From: Ischnura elegans
Lineage: Eukaryota > Arthropoda > Insecta > Odonata > Coenagrionidae
DNA: 64,000 nt
NCBI RefSeq assembly: GCF_921293095.1
Contig: NC_060253.1
Location: forward strand, 71,771,992 to 71,835,991
Reading direction: 5' to 3'
How positions within the stretch are numbered: position 1 is the stretch's first letter; each line of letters begins with the position of its first letter. Made by a program: the position numbers and the translations under genes. The notes below the pieces were generated by a model that saw only the letters and a list, made by a program, of their open reading frames with translations, ran no database searches and was not told where the DNA came from. This document shows positions 47,460 through 58,699 of the stretch, piece after piece.

Positions 47460-47760
47460 TTAGCGAAAATGTTCCACGTACTATATAACGCAGTTTTGTC
47501 GTCCGCTTGCGTGTGCCATCTCGCTTTAAGCCTCGGGTGGCGGAAGAAAAATGTTGATGTGGAGGAAGAAAAGAGGGTTGGCAGCGATGGGGGTCTCCCT
47601 CACATCGCCCCGCTTTGTGTTAAGCGCAAGACGACGGGCTTTTTTTCCGGGCTCCGTGCGTCGCAACGGGAGTGGCATTGGAGTGGAGCGGAGGTATTAT
47701 AAGGGAGGGCGAGGAATTCAGGAAAGCCCCGAGGGCAGAGAGGTACGCGGAACATAGCTA
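47460..47760 (+). other. GC-rich patch, no supported gene
   Basis: CpG-rich segment with a TATATAA at 47483 and two overlapping frames (77 and 68 codons) that are R/G rich with no domain. It could be an orphan promoter-like island or part of a repeat. Confidence 0.4.
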
Positions 47761-47892
47761 CGAAGTTAGGGGTTGATACCGTACGGCGTATCCCAATCGA
47801 CTATGCAGTTCACAACAAATCCTTATCCAATACTAGCAGTCCACCAGGCGTTGCTCGAGAAGAATGGGAAAATGATAAACCCGACTCCCTCC

Positions 47893-48156
47893 CAGTGGCG
47901 GGGTTTTCCGGATCACAACTCCCCCTTGAGCCTTCAAAAGAGGCGCCAAAAACGAGTGAGATGGTTTCAATAAATAACTTTTAAATGCTCGCACGAAATT
48001 ACTGTTTTTGAGTCCTAAAAACACGTTTTCAACATCATAGATCCAAAAATATTCCGGGGGAAGACCCCCATTAGCCCTGGGGTGTTTTCTATGCACCACG
48101 GAAGGGCCCCGAAATCTCCGGTAAACCCCCATTTCAAAATCCTGGTCACGCCACTG
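47893..48156. mobile_element. hAT-like MITE (264 bp)
   Basis: Starts CAGTGGCGGGGTTTTC and ends CCTGGTCACGCCACTG, inverted over CAGTGGCG. Flanks CTCCCTCC and CACCCTGC agree at 6 of 8 positions, consistent with an old 8-bp duplication. Internal G and C runs (CCGGGGGAAGACCCCC, CCCTGGGG) resemble the other CAGTGGCG elements. No coding capacity. Confidence 0.7.
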
Positions 48157-49848
48157 CACCCTGCTACCGTAATGTATCCCACGGTTGACTCAAATTGAAA
48201 TAAGACGGTGAGCGGAAGGCGCTGAACAGCAAACAATGAAAAAAAAAACGTTTTCGGTACGCCGCGCACTGAATCAACTTATACCCCGCTCCACAACATT
48301 GATCGTTTCGTGAGACCGTCATGTGCGTAGACCAAAAACGTAGTGTGAATGCATACGGCAGCAAAAAGGTTCGAACCAAGAGGATTAAAAACGAAGTGTA
48401 GCATCCTTTGAGTTACGTTTTCCGGTGGGATGTCGAACAACAGAAGTTGTATGTCGTGACAAACAAATAGTAACAAGAAAACGACCCAAAAGACAAGCAA
48501 GACGCAAGTAGGAAGACGTAAGACGGAAGTAGAATTACGGGCTTCGGAAGCATGAGATGCATTCATGTACCAACTTAGGTCGCAATTTGGGCAGCTGTAT
48601 GAAAATGTATAGCGGAAAGACAAAAACAGATATCCTCTAGCATAGTTTTTAAAATCCCCAACCAGTTCAGTACTTGCTCAACCCAAACTCTCCTTTTACA
48701 TATCTCATCTAAAATATTTTTTTCTCGCCCAACTTTCTTCATTCTACCTATTCAGGAATGAGAAAAAGTAAAATTATCCATACATTAATGTTGCACCGAA
48801 AACTGGCGTCATAATTTGACTAGAGTTAGGAAATTTTGATTTCACGTGTGTGAAAGAAGCAATATTGTGTGTGTGTATATATTTTTAAAAGTCGATCTCT
48901 CAAGGTAGCAGATTGGTCAGGAATTAAGATTGCACCCTTCCCTCGACGCTCTTTAGAAAGAAGAAGTCTAGAATTGAAGAGATCACATTTCATACAATGT
49001 TCCGAAGTATTTTGTGGATGCAAATGTCGGGGGTTGATGGCGTAAGTATTGGGTGGAAATTGGCCGGAAAAAGATGAGACCACTGACAATTGAGGAGGTG
49101 GATTTTACATTACTATTTGCGTTGCTTATATAAGAAATACGTGTGGTTCCAGATACACGGAGCCTATTGAGGTGGCCGCTGAATAAAGGTCTTTGGGGCA
49201 AGTTTCATTGTATTTACCCTGGTACCACAACATATGGTCGGATCCAATCCCAGTCGTTATTCTCCCTTTATGTTACTATTGAGCGTGTCAGAACTCTGTC
49301 TCCTACGCTTCAGCTTGACATATTTGTACTAGCCGATTTTTTTTAACCATAATTCATCAAGGGAGAAAAAAGCAAATAAATCTACCATTTCGCTTTTTAC
49401 GGGCCGCTATCATAAAGCCATACCACCCACTAACCTCTGATGCCAATTTGGGGCTCACTTCGGTTTTTAACGGTTTCTAAGGCAGAAATTGCTGTTATCA
49501 GAAACGAAAACAATTATGCTCCCGACTCTAGTTATTCCGAGAGTGAGAGTCTTGAATTTTTATCAGTACATAAATGTTTATAGTGGCTTACACAAGATCT
49601 CCATGGTTGAGAAAAATTAGCGCACGACTGATTGTGAGTCACAATTAGTAACATCTATCTCTAACGTTCATTATATGAAAATGTCATTCTTTCGAAGCAG
49701 TTTTTTACCTATATTTCTCGACCATTCGTCGAAAATTAAGGCATTGTCAAATTGACAAAGGCCTTTTGTCAAAATATCCTGAGACGCGGTATCACGATGA
49801 AAGGTAGATTCCTCGTGTCCATTTAAAAATGGCAGAGGGAATGAGGCA
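48157..49848. other. No recognised feature
   Basis: Frames up to 114 codons on the minus strand (48015-48623), with no recognised domain and overlapping each other. Confidence 0.45.
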
Positions 49849-50190
49849 ATGGCTGGCTCTAAGGCAATAATTTACAAATCGTATATTCAACCAATATTAT
49901 TATGTGCCGTACCCACGTAGCGTGGTTTGCTGACGAAAACAAAATTGAGAAAAATTTTTTTTACGATACATTTTTAAAATAAGACAATGTTTAAGCGACC
50001 AAACGGAGTAAGCGATCAATAAGGTGACAGCCACCCGGGAAATAATACTGAAACGAGCGAATAACTATTATGAAGGGCTAGCAGATAACGGGAACGAAGC
50101 CACACAAGGATTAACAAGGTTCAAAGATAGGTACAAAGACAGATTCCGTGGACCGGGTGGATATTTTAAACCTATGACGAAATTTAATTA
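49849..50190 (+). pseudogene. Jockey-type LINE reverse-transcriptase C-terminal fragment
   Basis: Reads AGSKAIIYKSYIQPILLCAV, PT, a stop, RGLLTKTKLRKIFFTIHF, a stop, then after a frameshift TATREIILKRANNYYEGLAD and ATQGLTRFKDRYKDR. The pattern K..IYK.YI.PI(L/M) followed by T...(I)..(A)..(Y/F)YE.L matches the end of the RT domain and C-terminus of Jockey/X-element LINEs, a different lineage from the RxxW.GH tails elsewhere here. Several stops make it a fossil. Confidence 0.7.
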
Positions 50191-51221
50191 TTATTTTCTG
50201 ACGGTCGCAAGGGCGTGATACCATGACTAGGAGCAAAAGAAACCAGAATACTTCAGACACCATTCAACTTCGACCACAACAGCAAGTTAAAAATCGCATC
50301 GTGATTTGTTTACTCAAGGAACTATATTAAAATTTCATACGCACTAGCACCTTTGAAAAAATGTGGGGGCCACCCAAGAAATTATTTTGGAGTAATGTAA
50401 ATAGCCAGGAAGAGGATCCTTAGTAGTTCTATACCTCCTGAAATTTTTCGCAGCTTCCAAAAATATTAGCACAGAAATGAAATCTATAAAAAAGTCAAAA
50501 CACGAAGTTTACGCAATATTATGTAAAAACTTATTCACAATTACCTACTGTTTCGATTATCCACAACGCAATTATGTGATCATTTATCTTTCGGAAACCC
50601 AAATATGAAGGCTAAATAGAACCCTACAAACTTCCAGGCTGCCAAGGTATAGGACTTAGCCCCCGAAATAAAATTCTCATCAAAGGTTTTATGCTAAAAA
50701 TCGGTTGCTTTAATTTTCCTCTATAAAGCTTTTCACGCACACTTTCTGCCACAAATATTTTGCCCAGTTCCTCTCTAAATGCTCGCAGGGAATATATCCG
50801 AATGCTGGAGACGATTCCCATACGGCAATATGGGATCTGACTGATGTCTGATAGCATCCCTTCTTCCGAACTGCCTTGGGGCAAGCTTTAGTGTGTATTT
50901 TTTTTCGCATCGCCGCACGTGCAGGGGAACACAATGGACTTAGGTAATGGTCTTTGCGCCATCGGGTCGCTTTCATTAGAAGAGGCTCCATTTGACATCC
51001 CCTTCATGAGACTGGCGACGCCACTTTAATTGCAGCGCGGGAATCACCATGGCAACTGAGCTCCACTTGCACCTGGCTAGTGGGAAAAGTAGCTATCGGG
51101 TTGAGCCTCAATCCCCGTTGACAACGCATTAAATCTGGAGTAACTTGATCCAACCTTATGTTGATTTTGGCCCCCCAAAGGTTCTTCTTACGTTACTACC
51201 TCATTCAATTAGTTCCTACGA
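50191..51221. other. No recognised feature
   Basis: Includes two overlapping minus-strand frames (86 and 93 codons, 50624-50991) without a recognised domain. Confidence 0.45.
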
Positions 51222-54200
51222 CACAGTGGGCTAGAATCGAAAAAAGCTGGCCAAAATTCGCTAGTCTAAATTATTAGTAAATTAACGAAACTTTTTACAT
51301 AGTGTGTATTGTAAATGTGCATTGAACTTATTTAGGATTATGTAGGCCACAATGTTGTTTAGAAGGGTGATAACAATTAAAAATTGCGAATGTGATGCGG
51401 GGAGCAAACTCTACAGGCCTACCTTCTGCTCAGGAAATATCAAGGGAAAAATAGAATTTTTTCTACTGTTAACAAAGTTAAAGCTATCAAATAGTTGTGC
51501 ATAAGGTAAATTTTGAGTCAAAAAGCAAACTTTTCTGGTATGTATTACCCGATTTTTTCTAATCTTCTAATGTTCTAATCCTTGTGTCGGGCTTCCAATG
51601 CCTCTTCGAAAAGCTGCCCAATAGGAAGAATGTCATACTTCACGATTCCCGCTCCATGTATTAAAACCTTGTGAATAGTTCCCTCTCTATTTGCCAAGAC
51701 GACACTATGTAAATCTTGACTTGTCACTGTCGTTGTATCCATAACTGAGCTACTACTCTGTGAACGTCCTTCGGCAATTCGACAAGGAATACTGAAGGGA
51801 AACTGACTCGGCTAGAAGTGAGCGAGCCAATCGCATAGACGGCTTATTTTGGGAAAATTCAATTTCTATATTGGAAACATTTGCACGTGTTCAAAGTAAA
51901 AGAACAAATCTGGGTACACAAATGGGCAACCGCCGAGTGAAAAGGGTTAGGAAAGCGCGCGAACCGATAGGTTTATTACCGTCCGCACGCGGCCTCCGCG
52001 CGAAGACCCAAGGGTAAACCGTCAGAAAAGGGTACATACCGTAAAGGCACCGCAAATAATAAGTAGGGGAGTGCAATGCAACATAAATGTAAACCAGTGG
52101 CAGAGACCATAATAATTTATAATTTTAATATTGAAGAAATATTAGCTAATAATTTCACTGCCAAAAACTTGAATCAAAAAGACATTTAAAAATATCAGGT
52201 AATCAGTTCCATCGGCAGCCGAACTATCATCATTCTTACATGGGTAGTAAAAAACAAATTGCGGACTCCAACTAGGAATCATTTTAAAAATTTTGCTTAA
52301 TTACAAACTGCTTCTCACCACAATGGAAAGTAAAATCTTTTTCGATGGATGCGGAGTACACTTATTGAAGTCACAACGAAACGGAGGCGGGTGCAAGGAG
52401 GCTTTGGTTTCCAGGTACAAGGAGGAAACTATATCCTCCTTTGAAGCGCTTCTGACGTTGAACAGATCAATCCAGTGTTATAGTGGATGTTCACTCGACA
52501 CTCTCTCTAGGACAACTGATGGATGTGGTACGCAAAAACAACCGAAAAACCCCTAGGGGCACTAGCTAAGAATTCCATTTGTCGGAACAAGTGGCGGTAA
52601 GGGTCGGCAAAAAGAGACAAAAAAGTGTAAAAAGCATAACTTGGAATATCTACCGATGAATTAGGGGAAGTAGAAAAGAGTCATTACTGGTAAGGTTGTA
52701 AAACCAGCATTGTCGGGCCAGTAAGTACGGAGGGTCGCAAATCCTCAACCAGTCGGCGTGGGCGCCTGTCGCTGCACGTGCGTGACCTTCCTAAACCCCT
52801 CGACCGCAGCCAGCCCATGATGCTTGAGGGAAAACCGCAATTCTGAGAAAATCCTTTCAAAGATTTTAGCCCATAACTCTGTTGAGAAACCTTCCAATGA
52901 CCTAATCGTAGAATTGCCAGTCACCAATATAGCAAGAAATTGTTACTTGCGACAAGATGTTCGTTGAATTAAGCCATTTACAGTATAATGTGCAAAAACA
53001 AGATGACAATTATTCATAAAATATGTATTCAAGTGACCAATGTCATTGGACTTTTAGTACTCCGTAGTCTTTATGCACGGATATCATATCCTTTCTTCGC
53101 TTAGTCCCGCCGCCGTTTCATGGCCGCCACAGTGGACCGTGCGGCGGATTCACATAAATATGGTTGTTAAAATTAGGATCGCAAGTTATCGCAAAAACTG
53201 CATTCTGAAAATTGTTCTATATGCTTTTGTCTATCTCACAGTGCAAATAACTCCGTGTAGCCTGATGTAGATACAAACGATAATTACCGTTAAACATAAA
53301 GTTCAATGAAAAATCAACACAGTTTTTGAAAAATTATAAAAATATGAATTAACAAGTAAAATGAAACAAACACTGTCTCTATTCATTTTATGAAGACCAA
53401 TTTTATAGATAAAAATACTTTGAAACCAATATACTTAACCTCTTCCCTACGCAGGGCGTGATTTCACGGCCTGTATTTTTCGAAGCAATATGGCCAAAGG
53501 CCGTGTTTTCACGGTTTCGCGGTCAAGAATGCCAAGTGGGTCCCAACCGTCATTAGGGTCCCTCGGCGCGAGAGGTCCGACCCTCTCCTATTGTCCGTGT
53601 GGGGATTACCTCTGCCCATTTCGGCTCTCAGTGTCCCACTCAAGGAAGGTGCTCATGGTCACTTATTTGTTTATAAGGTGAAATAACTAAAAACGTTCAT
53701 GTTGCATTTATTGAAAATCAATGCGAGGAATAACATTCTGTATGTTCTGCTGATTGGTTCCAAATTTTAAACGGAATTCTAGCGTTCATATTAACGGAGT
53801 TGATCATCACCTAGAACAATTTTTGGAGACGCTAAGGTTAGATGTTTAATTGTTATTTTTATAACTTACTAGCAAGTTTATAGGAGCGATATTGTAATGA
53901 TTTACATCTAAAAATATACGTTACTCTTTAATTACATTCTAAGTGTACATTTGCGGTGAAATTCGACAGAATATCCTATTTTATTTCTATGAAAAAGAGC
54001 CCTCGTAATGTAATAAAATTTGATTCTCTCAGTTCTTTGTCGTGAGCCAAAATTACAGCGGCTATTTTTAATAACCTCTTACCAACCTTTAAATACAAAG
54101 GTATTATAAACGAATTTCGCTATAAATACTGATTAATGCATATCCTAAAAATTCGTAAATTTAATGTACCAATAGGGAATGTTATACGTAGACACATGTT

Positions 54201-54927
54201 GTGAGAAGCATTCCATACCATTGCAGGAATAAGAACTGCTCTACCCATGTAATTACTCTCATATTGTAAGTACTCTCTTTGGTGTAAGTATTGTCCTACT
54301 GAAATATGTACGTGGAAGATGATAACCTCACTCTTCTCGGAAAAGCTCATTTGGCAATGATATAGTGCCGTTTTGCTGAAAACCCTAAAAATAACCGTAG
54401 AACTTCGTTTAAAAGTTCTACAGTCATTGCAAAATTAAAGGAATACATTGATGAACTGACATTTAATGCAACAGTAACAATTAAAAAAATTAAAATTGCA
54501 CTGGCAATAATAAACTGACCGCAAAAGTACGCCGGGATTAACTGCCATCGGGGAAAAGGGTCGAGGATTATATTTGCCCAGTTGCCGAGGAAAGGGTACC
54601 TGGTCAGTCCCAAGCCGAAAAAAAAACTCCGTACAGGGCGAAAGCAACTTCCCGCGAAAGAGCTCGGCGCGAAAAGGTTAACAACGGCTCTGTAATGAAG
54701 CCACAAATTTAGCTATTTTCAACGGAAAAAAATTTGGTCGCTAAAATCACTCCGACATGCTCTGCTTTGAACAGCTGTAAAAATTATATTAACGTATTCC
54801 ATGCTCTGTATGGTATCCTATCTTATAGAGTACATGCTTAATAATGAATATCAACAGTTTTTGGTTGATTTGCGCTAACTTCATTTTTCGACTTTTGGCC
54901 AGCTTTTTTGGATTTTGGCCCACTGTG
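51222..54927. mobile_element. Candidate 3.7-kb DNA transposon with CACAGTG ends
   Basis: The left end at 51222 (CACAGTGGGCTAGAATCGAA, then AAAAGCTGGCCAAAATTCG) is repeated in reverse at the right end, finishing at 54927 (CACAGTGGGCCAAAATCCAA, then AAAAGCTGGCCAAAAGTCG). That is about 35 identities in 39. CGA lies outside both ends (51219-51221, 54928-54930), a possible 3-bp duplication. The interior has GC-richer patches (51950-52020, 52380-52560, 52740-52820, 53450-53690, 54540-54690) and short frames (up to 119 codons), none recognisable as a transposase. The CACAGTG start recalls Transib/RAG-type ends, but Transib duplicates 5 bp, so the superfamily is open. It could also be two unrelated short copies facing each other. 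Confidence 0.5.
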
Positions 54928-56984
54928 CGACAGTATATATATATAAATTTCTACATCATTCCCGACTTCTGAAAGGACAGTGAAGGATTTTGATCCTGTT
55001 TCAGTTAAAACGCTACTAGATAATAATAATTATTATTAATCTACCTGCGATTTAAGTTTCAAAAATGACGCCGAAGCCATAGGCGAAACCTCAATGGCTT
55101 GTTTCCAAACACGATTTTCTGACAACGGTTTTCTTACACGGCAAAACCTCATTCACAACAAATATACTTGGGAAACAGCCTAAATTATTTAATATTCCTT
55201 TGCATGGTAATTAAATTGGCACACAAACGGCGTATCAATCGTTACTATTGGTTAGTTCCAAGAGATAATTGAACTTATCTCAACTAATTGCCGTCTTACG
55301 TCCATTTGTGGCAAAGAAAGAGAAATCATGAGGATTCATATATACTGTCAAAAAATGGCTTTTGTGCTATAGGGAAGTGAAGTTTTAACAAAGAAACTTA
55401 ACATTTAAAGTTCTTAATTTAAGGTATTTTGTGTGTTTGTAATTGCTGTGTATTTCTGAAAGCAAGTTATTTATGGTGTATGTTAGTTTTTTTATGTATG
55501 TAAAATGAAAGGATTGTTAAAATTGAATACTCAAGCGAAAATAGAATAAAAATAATCACTGAATTGAATTAAATAAAATTTGAATGATAAAATTATGGTA
55601 CCAGTCATGTAGGAACAATAAGTAAAAATACCCCGAAAACTTCCTCGGAACGAAGATGTCGAGCGGATATCAGGGAGTCAGTCCACTTCACGCAAACCTA
55701 GGGCAGATAATTTCGTCTAAGAGCAATGACTTGGACGCGGCAGCGATTTCGAGGGGATTCGTAAAAGCTTCGCATCTCAATCTCCAATTCTATCACTCGA
55801 CATCGGCAAAAACATAGGTTTTAGGGCGATATTATTATTATTATTATATTTTGTTCTTTGATTTTCTTCAGTTTTCACTGAGTAGCTTTAGTGTTAAGAG
55901 CACGGGTTCTCACCAAGGTAACTCTTTACTGTTGAATTGGGTTGAGAAATTTTCTCGTGATATGACAGGTTGAAATTATTACAGCCTTTTGCAGTTTGAT
56001 GTATGTATTTGGATGGAGGTTGAGTATTTTGAAACTATTTTGTATATGTTTTGGAATGATACCGGTAGCTGAGATGACAATTGGAGCTATATAAACCTGT
56101 TCCATATTCCATATTCTTTTTATTTCTATTGCCAATTCTTGGTACTTGTTAATTTTTCCTGTAATTGTCTTTTCGATGTTATGCGACATGTTATTATTAT
56201 TATTAAAGTATTCTAGCGATTAAGGTAGATTTCCATGGAGCACCTTATAAGTATTCTGATAACCTACCCTTCCTTCAAGAACGTCCATCTTCGCAATAAG
56301 GCCTACTCTCTTTCATATCCTATTCTCTTCCTCACTCTCCCTTGTTAGCCCAACATTCTACCCTCATAAACTGTTTTCAACATACCCTGCCCGCTAAGTA
56401 CTCGCTCTATCCATACCTTCTGTCTCCTCCATATCTCACTCATCTCGAGGCTGCCTCTCCTCACCCACCATGTCCATCACTTTGTCGTTCCACCTCCCTC
56501 CTCCACTCCGTCCACTTCACCTTCTCCATTTAAGATAATGGTGAAAGTATTATGGAAATAATGATTCCCGAACAAATATAAAATACCACCGTTTGACCGG
56601 TAGATGCATCCTCTTCATACCCACACGTTGACAATTCCAATCTCTCGCAAAAAACATAGCCGCTATAATACATTTGAGACCAGTGTAAATGGAGAAGTTA
56701 TGTCTCCTCCCGACACGGAGAACCTGTCTATTCCACTGATTTTGTAAAAGGGATACTATAAATGTGTGTATAAGCGGAATAAAAGTAATTCATCAACAAA
56801 ATTATACTAATTTAATCATTATTTCAATTAAAATAAAGTTAAATAAATAATTTTAATAAATAACTAAAAGGAAAAAAAATTAAATAATAATAAATTAAAC
56901 TATAACGTAATTTTAAAGATGGTTGATTTTAGTCCTACTAAATTTATAAAATGAAAGTAATCATAGTAAAAAATATATTATTTA
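54928..56984. other. No recognised feature; simple repeats
   Basis: AT-rich. ATT repeats at about 55833-55850 and 56190-56203, and a pyrimidine-rich stretch at 56260-56530 whose open frame (63 codons) is low-complexity. Confidence 0.5.
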
Positions 56985-57265
56985 AGGAATATTTCTCGGG
57001 TTTTCCACCGGGTATGATTTTGGGTAATTGCTCCCAACGTTTCAACGGCTGAGTCTGCCATTGTCTTCTTTACGGTATTTTCTTTATTCAAACAAAACAC
57101 CGTGATGAATGGCTTTAGATTATACTCCTGAAGACGATGGCAGACTCAGCCGTTGAAACGTTGAGAGCAATCACCCAAAACCACATCCGGTGGGAAACCA
57201 GAGAAAATTTCCTTCGAACTACACGCCGAGAAAAAACTAAAATTCTACATACATTATTATTATAG
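56985..57265 (+). mobile_element. Hammerhead foldback element E6
   Basis: Arms 56992-57069 and 57129-57207 are inverted copies sharing GCAGACTCAGCCGTTGAAAC then GTTG.GAGCAAT.ACCCAAAA and GGTGG(G)AAA. The right tail (57208-57245) contains CTTCGAACTACACGCCGAGA then AACTAAAATTCTA, like the tail of E7. The plus-strand core CTGAAGA (57128-57134), C, stem II GATGGC/GCCGTT (two wobbles) and GAAAC (57155-57159) form a hammerhead-like motif. The left arm has lost the CTGA part. No clean target duplication was found. Confidence 0.65.
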
Positions 57266-57283
57266 GGTACCGCAACATAGTTT

Positions 57284-57471
57284 TCCTTTTTTTTTATTCT
57301 AAAACCACCGGATACAGCTCTTATTGGCCATTTTACACCGGGGTGTTTAACAAATGTAACAAGTAAACGTACACAAACAACCATGCCCTGGACCAGGGAA
57401 ACCTACCCAGGCGGGACTCGAACCCGCGACCTTTTGTTTGGCAGGCGAAGACGTTACCCCACCGCCACCGA
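57284..57471 (-). mobile_element. SINE family 1, copy b
   Basis: Minus-strand copy with TCGGTGGCGGTGGGGTAACG, the B box GGTTCGAGTCC (plus-strand 57414-57424), GGTTTCCCTGGTCCAGGGCA, and a 3' end AGCTGTATCCGGTGGTTTTA followed by an A-rich tail. It aligns over its full length with 5041-5235. Confidence 0.85.
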
Positions 57472-57506
57472 GGCCGGCAAAACTTTTTATTTTTTTTTTG
57501 TCGACA

Positions 57507-57541
57507 ACGACAAAAAGTTTTTTCGACAAAAAGTTTTTTCA
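57507..57541 (+). repeat. Two-copy 18-bp tandem repeat
   Basis: CGACAAAAAGTTTTTT occurs twice in a row just upstream of the SINE head (minus orientation). Confidence 0.85.
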
Positions 57542-57640
57542 AAACTTATTAAAACCCACTGTATCGATCATTGTATCGACCCATCAGAAACTTTTTACTT
57601 GTTTTTTTTAATAATGTAAGCACATATCTAAACTTCTGTT

Positions 57641-58010
57641 TCACACAATTTTGAAGACCAAGCCATGTAGGTGACGTCCCCCACTCTTCAGACAATGAGT
57701 AAACCATTTTCTGGCGTTTGCCACGGCTGTTACCAGCATATCAGGGGGTATGCTGGCAAATTCATCCCGAATGTTGGTATTCAAAGCTTGCAGGGTCCTT
57801 GGACTGTGCACATAAACATGAGATATCAAAAAATTCCATTGAAAAAATCACAAGGGGCCAAATCAGGAGAGAGGGCCGGCCACTCCAAATCGCCCCTAGT
57901 TGAGATGAAGGAAGTTTTCCTTCAAAACAGCCATCTATGCTCTTGAAGTGTAAGCCGACTGAACGACGCATGGTGGCGATTGAATTTTGCAGAAACAAAA
58001 CTTTATAGTC
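57641..58010 (-). pseudogene. Tc1/IS630-type transposase C-terminal fragment
   Basis: On the minus strand one frame gives PALSPDLAPCDFF (around 57860-57900), the block with the conserved SPDL.P.D near the last catalytic residue of IS630/Tc1/mariner-type transposases. A frameshift follows, then ISHVYVHSPRTLQALNTNIR, DEFASIPPDMLVTAVANA and HCLKSGGRHLHGLVFKIV to a stop at 57641. The order (PRTLQ.L...I, IPPDML, SGGRH) is typical of the C-terminus of a widespread arthropod family. The N-terminal half is absent, and the hAT MITE at 58019 abuts the 5' side. Dead copy. Confidence 0.8.
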
Positions 58011-58018
58011 ACGCACCC

Positions 58019-58312
58019 CAGGGGCGCAGGGGTTTTAGGGGGGTTTTTAGGCACAACTAATACTGGGGTGTCTGGGGGTGTGGAATACCCGCCAGGGTAA
58101 GCGGGAGGTGGGGGGGCACTCCTTCAGAAAATTGTCAAGATAAATGGTACAAAATGGTGAGTTTTACGGCTTTCGAAGGGATATTTTATTAATATTTACA
58201 CTATTCTGTAGGTAAGTAAAATTAATCCAATTAAGTAAAATGGATTAAACTTAAAAATTTCTGAGCTCTGGGGGGGTTTTATCCCCCAAAACCCCCCCTC
58301 GCTGCGCCACTG
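58019..58312. mobile_element. hAT MITE with perfect 8-bp duplication
   Basis: Ends CAGGGGCGCAGGG and, reversed, CAGTGGCGCAGCG. Flanked by ACGCACCC on both sides (58011-58018, 58313-58320). A C-run/G-run hairpin lies at the right end (GGGGGGGTTTTATCCCCC). It aligns in reverse with 15774-16067. At 294 bp without a frame it must be moved by a hAT transposase encoded elsewhere. The clean duplication suggests it is one of the younger insertions in the window. Confidence 0.92.
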
Positions 58313-58323
58313 ACGCACCCTAC

Positions 58324-58346
58324 ATTATTATTATTATTATTATTAG
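58324..58346 (+). repeat. (ATT)n microsatellite
   Basis: About seven ATT units between the hAT MITE and the start of the LINE stub. Confidence 0.9.
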
Positions 58347-58699
58347 AGTGGGCAAGAGTGGAAGCATTCGATATGTGGTGCTACCGAAGAATGATGAGGA
58401 TAAAATGGATTGACCGTGTAAGTAACGAGGAAGTGCTATGAAGAGTGGGAGAAAAGAGAATCCTCCTAAAAACCTTAAGCAGAAGACGGGACAACTTAGT
58501 TGGGCACATTTTGAGGCACGATGGCCTGATGAAGACTACCGTCGAATGACAAGTGGAAGGGAAGAGGGCAAGGGAAGGCCCCGAATGAGTCACATAGGAC
58601 AGATTATGAAGGATGTAAAAGAGAAGAAATACGTCGCTAAGAAAAGGCTAGCGGATAGCAGAGAGGAATGGAGAGCTGCGTCAAACCAATCTAAGGATT
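58347..58699 (+). pseudogene. LINE 3' stub, best copy in the window
   Basis: Reads VEAFDMWCYRRMMRIKWIDR, VSNEEVL, a stop, RVGEKRILLKTLSRRRDNLV, GHILRHDGLMKTTVE, a stop, QVEGKRARGRPRMSHIGQIM, KDVKEKKYVAKKRLADSREE and WRAASNQS. This is the classic post-RT tail of endonuclease/RT-encoding LINEs (M.CYRRM.RI.W.DRV.NEEVL; L.GHI.RH; G.RGRPR). Two stops. It is interrupted at 58699 by foldback E7, and its last bases resume at 58994-59030. It serves here as the reference for the stubs at 5530, 15705, 29745 and 32628. Confidence 0.88.

Noticed and set aside
54347..54706. 119-codon minus frame with a hydrophobic stretch
   Set aside because: No recognisable family, no neighbouring exons, and it overlaps another open frame in a GC-richer patch of the CACAGTG-bounded segment.
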